From Methylobacterium jeotgali (lineage in GTDB: Bacteria; Pseudomonadota; Alphaproteobacteria; Rhizobiales; Beijerinckiaceae), in the NCBI RefSeq assembly GCF_022179345.1, contig NZ_BPQR01000045.1, positions 1-64,000 of the forward strand: a stretch of 64,000 nucleotides of DNA, read 5' to 3'. A program made the translations under genes and the position numbers. Below the pieces are notes generated by a model, which saw only the letters and a list, made by a program, of their open reading frames with translations, was not told the DNA's origin and ran no database searches. Shown in pieces: positions 19,052 to 28,070 of the stretch (positions are counted from its first letter, which is position 1; every line of letters begins with the position of its first letter).

Positions 19052-19768
19052 TCAGAGATTCGTTTCCTCGAAGGCCCTGACCCACTCCGCGCAGATGCCG
19101 GAGCGGACGATGTCGTCGCAGGTGAACTCGACCACCGGGATCGGCATCATGCGGCTCTTGATGAGGTGGATCACCGTGCGCAGGCCCGAGACCTCCCGGA
19201 GGTCGGTCTGGCTGACGTCGCCGTTGATGATCACCTGGCAGTCGTCGCCGATGCGGGTGAGGAACATCTTGATCTCGGCCGTGGTCGTGTTCTGCGCCTC
19301 GTCGAGGATCACGAGGCAGTCCTTGAAGGTGCGCCCGCGCATCACCTCGAAGGGCACGATCTCGATGTCACCGGTCTTCAGCGCGATCTCGAAGGCGGCC
19401 GGGCCCATGCGCTCCTTCATCGCCTCGGTGAGCGGCGCCACCCAGGGGGCGATCTTCTCCTCCAGCGTGCCGGGGAAGAAGCCGAGCGAGCGGCCGGAGG
19501 GCACGTTCGGGCGGGTGATGACGACCTTGGAGATGCGGCGTTGGCGGAGCAGGTCCGCGGCGCGGGTGCCGGCGATGAAGGTCTTGCCGGTGCCGGCCGG
19601 CCCCAGGACGATGACCTGGGCGTTCGAGGCGAGGGCTTCGAGGTAGCGCCCCTGGGCCTCGGTGAGGGGCTGGATCGGAGCGAGGTGGCGTTCTTCGTCG
19701 AAACGGGTCTTGTGGGGCCGGAGAGGACGATCCTCAACGAGTTCAAGTCGTGCGCGTCGTCTTTTCAT
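19052..19768 (-). CDS. PhoH-family ATPase
   Basis: A 238-aa RecD-like P-loop ATPase or RNA helicase-type protein. It has Walker A GPAGTGKT (56-63) and Walker B ILDEAQN (154-160), with the family stretches TRPNVP (85-90) and GDVSQTDL near 190. It lacks the N-terminal KH-type region of the ybeY-linked PhoH, matching the shorter PhoH group found alone in Hyphomicrobiales genomes. The role is probably RNA handling under phosphate or stress conditions, not shown here. A 10-bp direct repeat lies 19 to 44 bases before the ATG. Confidence 0.9.
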   Translation of the reverse strand: MKRRRARLELVEDRPLRPHKTRFDEERHLAPIQPLTEAQGRYLEALASNAQVIVLGPAGTGKTFIAGTRAADLLRQRRISKVVITRPNVPSGRSLGFFPGTLEEKIAPWVAPLTEAMKERMGPAAFEIALKTGDIEIVPFEVMRGRTFKDCLVILDEAQNTTTAEIKMFLTRIGDDCQVIINGDVSQTDLREVSGLRTVIHLIKSRMMPIPVVEFTCDDIVRSGICAEWVRAFEETNL

Positions 19769-20195
19769 CGATCAACACTCCACTTGGACTTGCCAATCTT
19801 GAGACTTGCCAACCTGTCTGTGCCGTTCACGAATGCGATCTGTCTCGAAACCTCTGGTTAAATGTCCTGCTCCTCCGGTTGCGAAGAAAATCCTGAGGGC
19901 CCGTCCGGGTTCCTGAGCCGCGAATCAGGCCTGTTGACAGTTCATGCGGCCCGGTCGGCGACCGCCGGGTGACGGCAGGCAAGCCGCGCGCCGGCCGCCG
20001 CCGAAAGGCGCCGCGTGAGTCTTTCATGCAACGGTCACGATGGGGACGAAGGAGGCGCAGGCCCCGCCGGGGCGTTTCGGTCAGGCTGGATGACGGCGCA
20101 TCCCGCACGAGCCTCTTTCCTGTCCCGCCCGCAAGGGCGATGCCGGCCGGCCTCACGCCCCGGAAAGAGATGGGCTCACGGCCGGCGGGACGGCT
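19769..20195. other. Intergenic region between phoH and uvrD
   Basis: 427 bases with no supported gene. Near phoH, GACTTGCCAA occurs twice at 19787-19796 and 19803-19812 with a 16-base period, probably promoter or operator sequence for phoH. Around 19933-19945 there is TTGACAGTTCATG on the plus strand, but nothing downstream on that strand to serve. The end nearest uvrD is GC-rich 3' flank of the helicase gene. Confidence 0.5.
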
Positions 20196-22598
20196 TCAGC
20201 CCGGCTGGACGAAGCTGTCGAGGACCATCTTCCGGCCGGCCTTGTCGAAGTCAACGGTGAGCTTGTTGCCGTCGATGCCGGCAACCGTTCCGGGGCCGAA
20301 CTTGGTGTGGAAGACCCGCATCCCGTCCGCGAAGGACGAGGCCGGGCCGCTGGAGCGGGCGACGAGCTCGCCCTCGATCTCCCGCGGGCCGCCGCTGCGG
20401 CCGCCCGGCGCGCGGTCCCGCCCGAAGCCGCCGCCGGTGTTGGCCTGCGCCCGCTGCCAGCCCGGTGTCCCGTAGGAGGAGCCGAAGGGCGCCGGGTTGC
20501 GGTCGAAGCGGGAGGCGCCCGCGGAGAAGTGGGCCGGCGCCTCGATCACCTCGACGCTGCCCGGCGGCAGCTCGTCGAGGAAGCGGCTCGGGATGGTCGA
20601 GGACCAGAGGCCGTGGATGCGCCGGTTGACCGCGAAGGAGAGCCGCGCGCGCTTCCGCGCCCTCGTCAGCCCGACATGGGCGAGGCGGCGCTCTTCCTCC
20701 AGGCCCGCCCGGCCGCTCTCGTCGAGCGCCCGCTGGTTGGGGAACAGCCCGTCCTCCCAGCCCGGCAGGAACACGGTGTCGAACTCGAGCCCCTTGGCGG
20801 CGTGGAGCGTCATCAGGGAGACCTTGTCGGCGCCCTCCGCCTCGGTGGCCTCCATGACGAGGGAGACGTGCTCCAGGAAGCCCGCGAGGTCCGGGAACTC
20901 CTCCATGGAGCGCACGAACTCCTTGAGGTTCTCGAGCCGCCCGGCGGCGTCCGCCGAGCGGTCCTTCTGCCACATGTCGGTGTAGCCGGACTCCTCGAGG
21001 ATGGTGCGGGCGAGCTCCGTGTGCGGCATCGTCTCGACCGCCTTCGTCCAGCGCCCGACCGCCTCGACGAAGGCGCGCAGCGTCGAGCGCACCTTGGGCT
21101 TCAGCTCGTCGGTCTCGACCATGCGGCGGGCGGCGAGCAGCAGGGGCACCCGCTCGGCGCGGGCATGCGCGTGCAGCGCCTGGAGCGTCGCGTCGCCCAA
21201 GCCCCGCTTCGGGGTATTCACGATGCGCTCGAAGGCGAGGTCGTCGGCGGAGTTGGCGGTGATGCGCAGGTAGGCGAGCGCGTCGCGGATCTCGGCGCGC
21301 TCGTAGAAGCGTGGGCCGCCGATCACCCGGTAGGGCAGGCCGAGCTGCACGAAGCGGTCCTCGATCTCGCGCATCTGCGCGGAGATGCGCACCAGCACGG
21401 CCACCTCGGAGAGGGGGTGCTTCTTCGTGTGGAGCGTCTCGATCTCCCCGGCGAGCTGGCGCGCCTCCTCCTCCGAGTCCCAGGCGCCGGAGACGGTGAC
21501 GCGCTCGCCCGGCTCGTCCTCCGTGCGCAGGGTCTTGCCGAGCCGGCTCTCGTTCTTGGCGATCAGCCCCGAGGCTGCGGCGAGGATGTGGCCGGTCGAG
21601 CGGTAGTTGCGCTCCAGCCGCACCACGGCGGCGCCGGGGAAGTCGTGCTCGAAGCGCAGGATGTTGTCGACCTCGGCGCCGCGCCAGCCGTAGATCGACT
21701 GGTCGTCGTCGCCGACGCAGGCGACGTTGCGGTGGCCCTGGGCGAGCAGCCGCAGCCAGAGGTACTGGGCGACGTTGGTGTCCTGGTACTCGTCGACGAG
21801 GATGTAGCGGAAGCGCCGCTGGTAGCCCTCCAGGATGTCGGCATGCGTGCGCCACAGCCGCAGGCAGAGCAGCAGCAGGTCCCCGAAATCGACGGCGTTG
21901 AGGGTCGCGAGCCTGGCCTGGTAGGCGGTGTAGAGGGCGCCGCCCTTGCCGAAGGCGAAGGCCTGCGCCTCGCCCGCCGGCACCTGGTCCGGCAGGAGGC
22001 CGCGGTTCTTCCAGCCGTCGATGGCATGCGAGAGGGCGCGGGCCGGCCAGCGCTTCTCGTCGACGTTCTGGTCGAGGATGACCTGCTTCATCAGGCGGAG
22101 CTGGTCGTCGGTGCCGAGGATGGTGAAGTCGGACTTCAGCCCGACGAGCTCCGCGTGCCGGCGCAGGATCTTGGTGCCGATGGCGTGGAAGGTGCCGAGC
22201 CAGGGCATGCCCTCGCCCTCGGCCCCGATCAGGGTGCCGATGCGGGCCTTCATCTCCCGGGCGGCCTTGTTGGTGAAGGTCACCGCCAGGATGTCGTAGG
22301 GCCGGGCGCGACCCGTGGCGACGAGGTGGGCGATGCGCGTCGTCAGCACCCGGGTCTTGCCCGTGCCGGCGCCGGCCAGCACCAGCACCGGCCCCTCGGT
22401 GGTCTCGACGGCGCGGCGCTGCTCGGGGTTCAGCCCTTCGAGATAGTCCGCCTGCCCCCGGCGCAGTCCGGCCATGGCGCGGGCGGTGATGGAGCCGCCG
22501 GCCGACCCTTGGGCCGACCCTTGGGCGGATCCTTGGAAAGCGCCGTTCGAGGTCTCGCCCGGAAAAGGCGGACCGCCCGCGTCGGGATCGTTCTGCAT
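20196..22598 (-). CDS. uvrD: UvrD/PcrA-type DNA helicase
   Basis: Superfamily 1A 3'-5' helicase for nucleotide excision and mismatch repair. The product of about 800 aa has Walker A AGAGTGKT (75-82), motif Ia VTFTNKAAREM, Walker B ILVDEYQDTN, motif III GDDDQSIYGWRGA, motif IV RLERNYRS and motif VI VGLTRARK. The C-terminus has a Gly/Arg linker and a closing KFGPGTV-type domain that binds RNA polymerase in UvrD/PcrA. ATG at 22598 is preceded by AGGGAAGGG; TTG at 22616 would add six residues. The N-terminal linker is built from a 12-bp tandem repeat (GSAQ units), unusual for the family. Confidence 0.95.
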   Translation of the reverse strand: MQNDPDAGGPPFPGETSNGAFQGSAQGSAQGSAGGSITARAMAGLRRGQADYLEGLNPEQRRAVETTEGPVLVLAGAGTGKTRVLTTRIAHLVATGRARPYDILAVTFTNKAAREMKARIGTLIGAEGEGMPWLGTFHAIGTKILRRHAELVGLKSDFTILGTDDQLRLMKQVILDQNVDEKRWPARALSHAIDGWKNRGLLPDQVPAGEAQAFAFGKGGALYTAYQARLATLNAVDFGDLLLLCLRLWRTHADILEGYQRRFRYILVDEYQDTNVAQYLWLRLLAQGHRNVACVGDDDQSIYGWRGAEVDNILRFEHDFPGAAVVRLERNYRSTGHILAAASGLIAKNESRLGKTLRTEDEPGERVTVSGAWDSEEEARQLAGEIETLHTKKHPLSEVAVLVRISAQMREIEDRFVQLGLPYRVIGGPRFYERAEIRDALAYLRITANSADDLAFERIVNTPKRGLGDATLQALHAHARAERVPLLLAARRMVETDELKPKVRSTLRAFVEAVGRWTKAVETMPHTELARTILEESGYTDMWQKDRSADAAGRLENLKEFVRSMEEFPDLAGFLEHVSLVMEATEAEGADKVSLMTLHAAKGLEFDTVFLPGWEDGLFPNQRALDESGRAGLEEERRLAHVGLTRARKRARLSFAVNRRIHGLWSSTIPSRFLDELPPGSVEVIEAPAHFSAGASRFDRNPAPFGSSYGTPGWQRAQANTGGGFGRDRAPGGRSGGPREIEGELVARSSGPASSFADGMRVFHTKFGPGTVAGIDGNKLTVDFDKAGRKMVLDSFVQPG
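22504..22539. repeat. Three 12-bp tandem repeats inside uvrD
   Basis: GACCCTTGGGCC (22504-22515), GACCCTTGGGCG (22516-22527) and the degenerate GATCCTTGGAAA (22528-22539) lie in the coding frame and give the flexible GSAQGSAQ linker of the helicase N-terminus. Copy number could vary between strains without breaking the frame. Confidence 0.8.
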
Positions 22599-22717
22599 GG
22601 CCCTTCCCTGGACCAAAACGCGAACGGCGTCGAGGGGACGCAGGGTCCTGCGGGAACCCGCACCCTTCCGGCCGCGTCGTTCCGGTCACACGCCAATTCC
22701 TCGACAGGAGCCCGCCG

Positions 22718-22960
22718 ATGCGTCCGCTCGCCCTCCCGCTTTCCGCCCTCGGCCTCTGTTGCGCGGCCCTGCCGGCGCTCGCCCAGTCGCCGACCTCGGA
22801 CCTCAACCGCATCAACGATTCGCTGATCCGCCAGCAGGAGAACCGCACGATCCAGCAGCAGCAGATCGGCGACAGCAACCTGAGCCGGATGCAGAACCAG
22901 CGGCAGATCCAGGATCAGCCGGTCCGCACCGGGCCGGGCGCCGGCTACCCGGTCCGCTGA
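22718..22960 (+). CDS. Small secreted Gln/Asn-rich protein
   Basis: 80 residues, family not recognised. A signal peptide (MRPLALPLSALGLCCAALPA, cut after ALA near 22) leads to a polar chain dominated by Gln, Asn, Arg and Ser with a predicted helical heart (RINDSLIRQQENRTIQQQQI). It ends in a Pro/Gly-rich tail. AGGAG lies 9 bases before the ATG, good support for real translation. It is divergent from uvrD and followed by the AsmA-like gene on the same strand 100 bases later. Periplasmic location is likely; the role is unknown. Confidence 0.75.
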   Translation: MRPLALPLSALGLCCAALPALAQSPTSDLNRINDSLIRQQENRTIQQQQIGDSNLSRMQNQRQIQDQPVRTGPGAGYPVR

Positions 22961-23060
22961 TCGCACCTCCGTCGTCGGCCGCCCTTGTGAAGCGCCGCCC
23001 GGCCCGGCATGAAGCCCTGGGGCGTCGCCACGAAGGCCGGCGCGGGGGCAAAAGCCGACG

Positions 23061-26000
23061 GTGCGCCATATCCTGACCGCCCTCGCCGGGGCCGTCATCC
23101 TCATCCTGCTCGCGGCGCTCGCCGTGCCGCCCTTCGTCGGCTGGGAGGGGCATCGGGCGTTCCTGGACGGCGTGATCGCGCGTTCGCTCGGCGTGCCGGC
23201 CCGGAGCGAGGGCCGCATCGCCGTCCGGCTCCTGCCTTCCCCCCGCCTGCGCATGGACCGGCTGCGGATCGGCGAGGGCGCGGGCCTGCCGGGCCTCGAC
23301 ATCCGCTTCCTCAGGGCCGAGATCGCCCTGGCGCCGCTCCTCAAGGGCGAGCTGCGCTTCACGCAAGCCCGCATCGGCCGTGCCGAGCTGCGCCTGCCCG
23401 TCACCGAGGGCGACGCCGTGCGGGTGCCGCAGAACCTCGGCGAGGCCCTGCGCCGGAGCGACCTCGCCGTCGAGGAGCTGCGCATCGAGCAGTTCCTGCT
23501 GACCACCCAGGTTCCGGCGACGGGCCGCACGGATCAGGTCCAGGCCACGGCGCTGCATCTTCAGGCGCCGACGCTCCTCGGGCCCTGGCGGATCGAGGGC
23601 CTGAGCGGCGCGGCCCCGTTCCGCATCGCCACCGGCGAGCCCGCCGCGGACGGCAGCCTTCCCGTGAAGCTCTCCGGCGGGGGCGACACCCATCCCCGCT
23701 TCGAGGCGGACCTGCGCCTCTCGCTCGGTCCCGGCCCCGAGGCCGATCCGGAGATCCGCATCCCGGAGGGCGAGGGCACGGCGCGCCTCGTCGTCGGGCC
23801 ACCGACGCAGATGGCGGGCGCCTACCTGCCCTTCGCCCTCTCGGGGAAGTTCAAGGCGCGGGGGCCGCTCGTGCGCTTCGAGAGCGTCAGCGCCGAGATC
23901 GATCCCGGCGGGCAGGCCCTGCGGCTCGCCGGCACCGGGCAGATCGACCTTCGCGCCTGGCGGGCGGGCCTGTCGCTGGAGGCGCGCCGGCTCGACCTCG
24001 ACGCCTTCCTGCTCTCGGGCGCCGGCCAGGCGCTGATCGAGCGCGGCCTGCCCTCCGGTCCGCGGGACCTCGCCCTGCCGGTGATGCTCGACCTCGACCT
24101 GTCGGTCGAGAGCCTGGCGCTCGGCTTCGACGAGTGGAAGGGCCTCTCCGCCTCGGGCACGATCGACCGCTCGGGAGGGCTGCTGCTGCGCCGGCTCGCC
24201 GTGACGGCGCCCGGCGCGACGGCGCTCACCGCCTCCGGCGAGATCGACACCGTGCCGGCGCCGGGCTTCACCGGCCGCGTCTCCCTCGACGCCCCCGCCT
24301 CGGATGGGCTCGCCCGCGCCCTGCGCCGGCTCGGCCGCGACGGCGCCTGGACGCGGCTTCTCGACGGGCGCCCCCTCTCCGCCAGTGCCGAGATCGCAGC
24401 GGGCGCGGGCGACCTCTCCTTACGCGCGCTGCGCCTCTCGCTCGGCGACGCGCGGGTCGCCGGCAACGCCCGCTACGTCCGGGCCGGGGCGGACCGGCGC
24501 GGGCGCTTCGACGCGCAGCTTTCCGCGCAGGGCATCGACGTCGCGGCGCTGCCCTCCTTCACCGGCGCCCTCGGCAGCCTCGACGGGCACGATCTCGGCC
24601 TGACCATCGAGGCGCGCGACGTGCGCTACGGCCCGGCGGGGCTGCGCTCGGGGGCCGGTACCGTCACCGCCCGCATCCAGACGGACGGGGCGGCCCTTTC
24701 CGTCGACAGCCTCGACGTGTCGGGCGTCGCCGGGGCCCAGGCCAGCCTGTCGGGACGCATCGAGCCGGACGGGGCGGGCCGGATCAGCGGGCGCCTCACC
24801 GCGCCGGCCGCCGCGCCGCTCGCCGCCCTTCTCGACCGCGTCTGGATCGCGGAAGCGCGCCTCCTGCCCGAGGCCTTCCGCGCCGGCGCCCTCGACCTCG
24901 CCGTCACCGCCGAGCGGAGCGCCGGCGGCGAGGGCGCGCTACGCAGTACCGCCAAGGGCGGCGCCGGGGGCGGCACGCTGGAAGCCACCCTCGTCACCCG
25001 CGCCGGGCATCTGGAGAGTGCCGACATCCGCGCCGCGACCCCGCGCACCGGCCGCTGGTTCGGCCGCGACGACCTCGCTGGCCTCGACCGCCCCTCGGAC
25101 CTGCGCCTTCAGGTGAAGCGGCCCTCCGGCCCCGCCCGGACCGAGCCGCTGGAGCTGACCGCGGCGGGCACGCTCGCCGGGGCGGCGCTCTCGACCCCCG
25201 AGCCCGTGCGGCTCGATGCCGAGGATCTCGGCCCGCTCTCCGGAAGCGTGCGCCTCGCCGGGCCCGATCTCGCGCCGTTCCTGCCCCTCGCGGGAGTCGG
25301 CAACCCCGCAGCGGGCACCCTGCCGGCGGAGCTCGCCCTCGCACTCTCCCGCGAGTCCGGCCTGCCGGCCGGCGCCCTCTCGGGCCGGGTCGCCGGGGTC
25401 GGCGTCGAGGCCCGCCTGCGCCGCGACGAGGCGGGCGCGCTCTCCGGCACCGCCACCGTCGAGCGCCTCTCGCTCCCCGCGCTCGCCGCCGCGCTCGTCG
25501 CGCCCCTCGGCAACCAGTCTTCCAGTGCTGCACCGAGGAACGGCTGGGCGACGGCCCGCTTCGGCCCGGCGCCGGCAGGCGCCCCCCGCCTCGCCATCGG
25601 CCTGACGACGCCGGCCCTCGACCTCGGACGCGGTCTCACGGTGACCGGTGCGAGTGCACAGCTCGGCCTCGCCGACGGCACCCTGTCGCTGCGCGATCTC
25701 TCCGGCCGCCTCGCCGAGGGCCGTCTCACCGCCTCCGCGGCCCTGTCGCGATCCGGCCCCGCCGCGAGCCTGTCGGGGGAGGTCTCCCTCGACGACGCCT
25801 CGCTCCGGGCGCTCGCGGGGGGCGGTCCGCTCTCCGGCCGGATCGGCGCGCGTCTGCGCTTCGGCGCCAGCGGGGAGAGCCCGGCCGCGCTCGTCGCCGG
25901 GCTCTCGGGCAGCGGCGAGATCGCGCTCAAGGCGCTGAGTGTGCCCGGCGCCGACCCCGGCGGCCTGGAGCGGACGCTGGCGAGGATCGTCACCGAGGAC

Positions 26001-26639
26001 GATCCGCTCCGCGAGGGCCGCCTCCAGGCGCTGGCGGCGGAGGAGTTCGGGCGCGCCGCCGCGGGCGCCGAGGCCGAGGTGACGGCGCCCGCGACCCTCG
26101 TCGGCGGCGTGCTGCGGGCGGGGCCGCTCAGCCTCGATCTCGGCCGTGGCCGCTGGACCGGGACGCTCGCCTACGACCTGCGCGAGGGCCGGCTCGACGC
26201 CCGCGGCCTGTTCTCGGGGGGCGCCGCGCCGAAGGGCTGGACGGGGGCGCCGCCGGCGATCCAGCTCGGGCTGACCGGGCCCCTCGCCGCGCCCGAGCGC
26301 GTCCTCGACACGGCGCCGCTCACCACGGGGCTCGCCGCCCTCCTGCTCCAGCGCGAGCTCGACAAGATCGAGATCCTTGAGATCGACCAGGCGGAGCGCC
26401 AGCGCCGCCGCTCCCGCCTGGAGATGGACCGGGCCCGCGCGCTGGCCGAGAAGGCGGCCGAGGAAGCCGCCCGGCAGGCCCGCCTCAGGGCCGAGAAGGC
26501 CGCGGCAGACAAAGCGGCGGAGGACGCCCGCCAGGCCCGCCAGCGGGAGGCGGAGCAGGCCGCCCGCCGCGCTCTGGAAGAGGCCCCGCCTCCGGAGAGC
26601 CGCCCCCTCGACATCCGGCCCCCCGCCGCCCAGCCCTGA
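23061..26639 (+). CDS. AsmA-like envelope protein
   Basis: 1192 residues. One N-terminal membrane anchor (about 5-27) is followed by an AsmA-type start (VPPFVGWEGHRAFLDGVIARSLG) and a very long repetitive beta-strand region of the bridge-like lipid transfer superfamily. An AsmA_2-like domain spans about 850-1050. The last 90 residues form a highly charged Ala/Glu/Arg helix (about 1090-1170), likely a coiled coil. Relatives (AsmA, TamB, YhdP) carry phospholipids between the two membranes. The start is GTG at 23061. It converges on mdcG with 4 bases between the frames. The coiled-coil tail is more pronounced than in enterobacterial AsmA. Confidence 0.88.
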   Translation: MRHILTALAGAVILILLAALAVPPFVGWEGHRAFLDGVIARSLGVPARSEGRIAVRLLPSPRLRMDRLRIGEGAGLPGLDIRFLRAEIALAPLLKGELRFTQARIGRAELRLPVTEGDAVRVPQNLGEALRRSDLAVEELRIEQFLLTTQVPATGRTDQVQATALHLQAPTLLGPWRIEGLSGAAPFRIATGEPAADGSLPVKLSGGGDTHPRFEADLRLSLGPGPEADPEIRIPEGEGTARLVVGPPTQMAGAYLPFALSGKFKARGPLVRFESVSAEIDPGGQALRLAGTGQIDLRAWRAGLSLEARRLDLDAFLLSGAGQALIERGLPSGPRDLALPVMLDLDLSVESLALGFDEWKGLSASGTIDRSGGLLLRRLAVTAPGATALTASGEIDTVPAPGFTGRVSLDAPASDGLARALRRLGRDGAWTRLLDGRPLSASAEIAAGAGDLSLRALRLSLGDARVAGNARYVRAGADRRGRFDAQLSAQGIDVAALPSFTGALGSLDGHDLGLTIEARDVRYGPAGLRSGAGTVTARIQTDGAALSVDSLDVSGVAGAQASLSGRIEPDGAGRISGRLTAPAAAPLAALLDRVWIAEARLLPEAFRAGALDLAVTAERSAGGEGALRSTAKGGAGGGTLEATLVTRAGHLESADIRAATPRTGRWFGRDDLAGLDRPSDLRLQVKRPSGPARTEPLELTAAGTLAGAALSTPEPVRLDAEDLGPLSGSVRLAGPDLAPFLPLAGVGNPAAGTLPAELALALSRESGLPAGALSGRVAGVGVEARLRRDEAGALSGTATVERLSLPALAAALVAPLGNQSSSAAPRNGWATARFGPAPAGAPRLAIGLTTPALDLGRGLTVTGASAQLGLADGTLSLRDLSGRLAEGRLTASAALSRSGPAASLSGEVSLDDASLRALAGGGPLSGRIGARLRFGASGESPAALVAGLSGSGEIALKALSVPGADPGGLERTLARIVTEDDPLREGRLQALAAEEFGRAAAGAEAEVTAPATLVGGVLRAGPLSLDLGRGRWTGTLAYDLREGRLDARGLFSGGAAPKGWTGAPPAIQLGLTGPLAAPERVLDTAPLTTGLAALLLQRELDKIEILEIDQAERQRRRSRLEMDRARALAEKAAEEAARQARLRAEKAAADKAAEDARQARQREAEQAARRALEEAPPPESRPLDIRPPAAQP

Positions 26640-26643
26640 GACG

Positions 26644-27315
26644 TCAGAGGCTTGGGAGCGAGGCGACGGGCTGCATCGCGAGGCCGTCGATCCGCTTGGC
26701 GAGGACGCTGCCGTCCGGAGGTGCGACGTGCCACTCGCGCCAGTGGAGCCCCGAGCCGTCCGGCAGCAGCACCTCGCCGTCGAGGCGCATCGGCGCCTGC
26801 TCCTCAATCCGGGCGAGGCCGTCGAGGAGCGGCCCTGCGGCGGCGTCCGCCGGGAGCGTCCAGAGGAGGTCGAGGTCGGAGCCCGGCGCGAGGTAGGGCA
26901 GGCCGGTCAGCGCCTGCCAGAGCAGCGAGCCGAAGGGCCGGCAGGGCACGCCGCTCTCGTCCGACAACCGCACGAGGGCGTCGAGGATCGGTCGCCAGGC
27001 CGGAGGCGCCGCGGCGCGGGTCTCGGCGAGCGAGGGGCTCCGGCGCCGGGTCAGGACGGAGGGGGGAAGGCTCAGACCGATGCGGCGCTTGCCGTCCGCG
27101 GGCGGCAGGGGCAGGCCGAGGGGCACCGCGTCGCGGGGCTCTCCCGGATGGAAGCGGCGCACCACGAAGGGGTGCCCGGCGCAGGCCCAGCCGGGGAGGT
27201 GAGGGATACCCGCGAGGTCCGAGCGGGCGGCGAGCAGCGCGGCCCAGGCGTCCGGGTCCGCATCGACGAGGTCGTGCCGGGCGAAGGCGGGGTCGCCCGC
27301 GATGCGTGCCATCAT
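26644..27315 (-). CDS. mdcG: Malonate decarboxylase holo-ACP synthase
   Basis: Phosphoribosyl-dephospho-CoA transferase that attaches the prosthetic group to MdcC using the triphosphate made by MdcB. The 223-aa product carries the nucleotidyltransferase signature GSDLDLLW (145-152) just after FGSLLWQALTGLPYL, and RRFHPGEPRDAVPLGL near 53-68, as in MdcG/MadK. It is the last gene of the minus-strand mdc operon, 44 bases behind mdcE. CitX-type proteins of citrate lyase are related, but this operon leaves no doubt. Confidence 0.9.
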   Translation of the reverse strand: MMARIAGDPAFARHDLVDADPDAWAALLAARSDLAGIPHLPGWACAGHPFVVRRFHPGEPRDAVPLGLPLPPADGKRRIGLSLPPSVLTRRRSPSLAETRAAAPPAWRPILDALVRLSDESGVPCRPFGSLLWQALTGLPYLAPGSDLDLLWTLPADAAAGPLLDGLARIEEQAPMRLDGEVLLPDGSGLHWREWHVAPPDGSVLAKRIDGLAMQPVASLPSL

Positions 27316-27359
27316 CGGGCGTCCCCGCTGCGGCGTGCCGGACGCGTCACGCGCGGCCC

Positions 27360-28070
27360 TCAGCCACCGGCGATCCGAGCCGCGATCGCCTGCGCCACCG
27401 GCCGGCCGCCGCGCTCGGCGCCGAGCCGGTCGCGGATGTCACCCTCGGGGAGGGCCGCGATCAGCGCCTCGATCTGGGGACCGAGCGGCGCCGCAGGGTC
27501 GAGCACCGCGTGCACGGCACCCGTCGCGACCATGTTGTCGAGGCCCGGCGCGAAGACGGGCGTCGATTTCGCCATCTCCCGCAGCGTGTCGAGCGGCAGC
27601 TTGGTGACGCGGGCGACGGAGGGCAGGTCCATCACGCTCGGGTGAGCGCCGGGGAGCGCCGCCAGCACCCGCGTGGCGAGCGCGGTCGCGATGAAGGCGC
27701 CCGCCGCCGAGTGCCCGTAGAGGAGCCCGACCGTCGGGTGCCCGAGGCGGTCGGCGAGCAGCAGCGCCTTGGCGAGATGGGCGAGGTATTCGTTGAGGCC
27801 GAGCAGCTCGTCGCGCCGGCTCATGCGCTGGCTGTCGGAATCGACCGCGACGAGGATCGGCGCGCCCGGCGCCTCGCGGATCACCGCGAGCACTTTTGCC
27901 GCGAGCCGGATCGCGCCGTCGACCCCGAGCGCCGTATTGCCGTCGAGGCCGACGACGTGGAGCCGCTTGGCCCCGAGCGGCCCGTGTCCGCCGACGAGCC
28001 CGTCCTCTACGGTGACGGAATGGCCCTCGGGAAAGAGCGACGAGAAGATCTCAGCGAGCGTCACGGGCAC
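27360..28070 (-). CDS. mdcE: Malonate decarboxylase gamma subunit
   Basis: Forms with MdcD the carboxylase-like pair that decarboxylates malonyl-S-ACP to acetyl-S-ACP. The 236-aa product has the crotonase/carboxyltransferase fold, with the conserved GHSAAGAFIATALA (about 119-132) and a C-terminal ALPEGDIRDRLG-type end. The start overlaps the end of mdcD by 20 bases, which suggests strongly coupled translation and a 1:1 ratio of beta and gamma subunits. Length matches the Klebsiella and Pseudomonas proteins. Confidence 0.93.
   Translation of the reverse strand: MPVTLAEIFSSLFPEGHSVTVEDGLVGGHGPLGAKRLHVVGLDGNTALGVDGAIRLAAKVLAVIREAPGAPILVAVDSDSQRMSRRDELLGLNEYLAHLAKALLLADRLGHPTVGLLYGHSAAGAFIATALATRVLAALPGAHPSVMDLPSVARVTKLPLDTLREMAKSTPVFAPGLDNMVATGAVHAVLDPAAPLGPQIEALIAALPEGDIRDRLGAERGGRPVAQAIAARIAGG

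Noticed and set aside
22650..22680. EcfG promoter upstream of the small secreted protein (GGAAC ... CGTT)
   Set aside because: The spacer is 20 bases, outside the 16-17 used by EcfG.
24939..26807. 622-codon minus-strand frame opposite the AsmA-like gene
   Set aside because: The plus-strand frame shows a signal anchor and AsmA-like sequence over its whole length, so the minus frame is a shadow.
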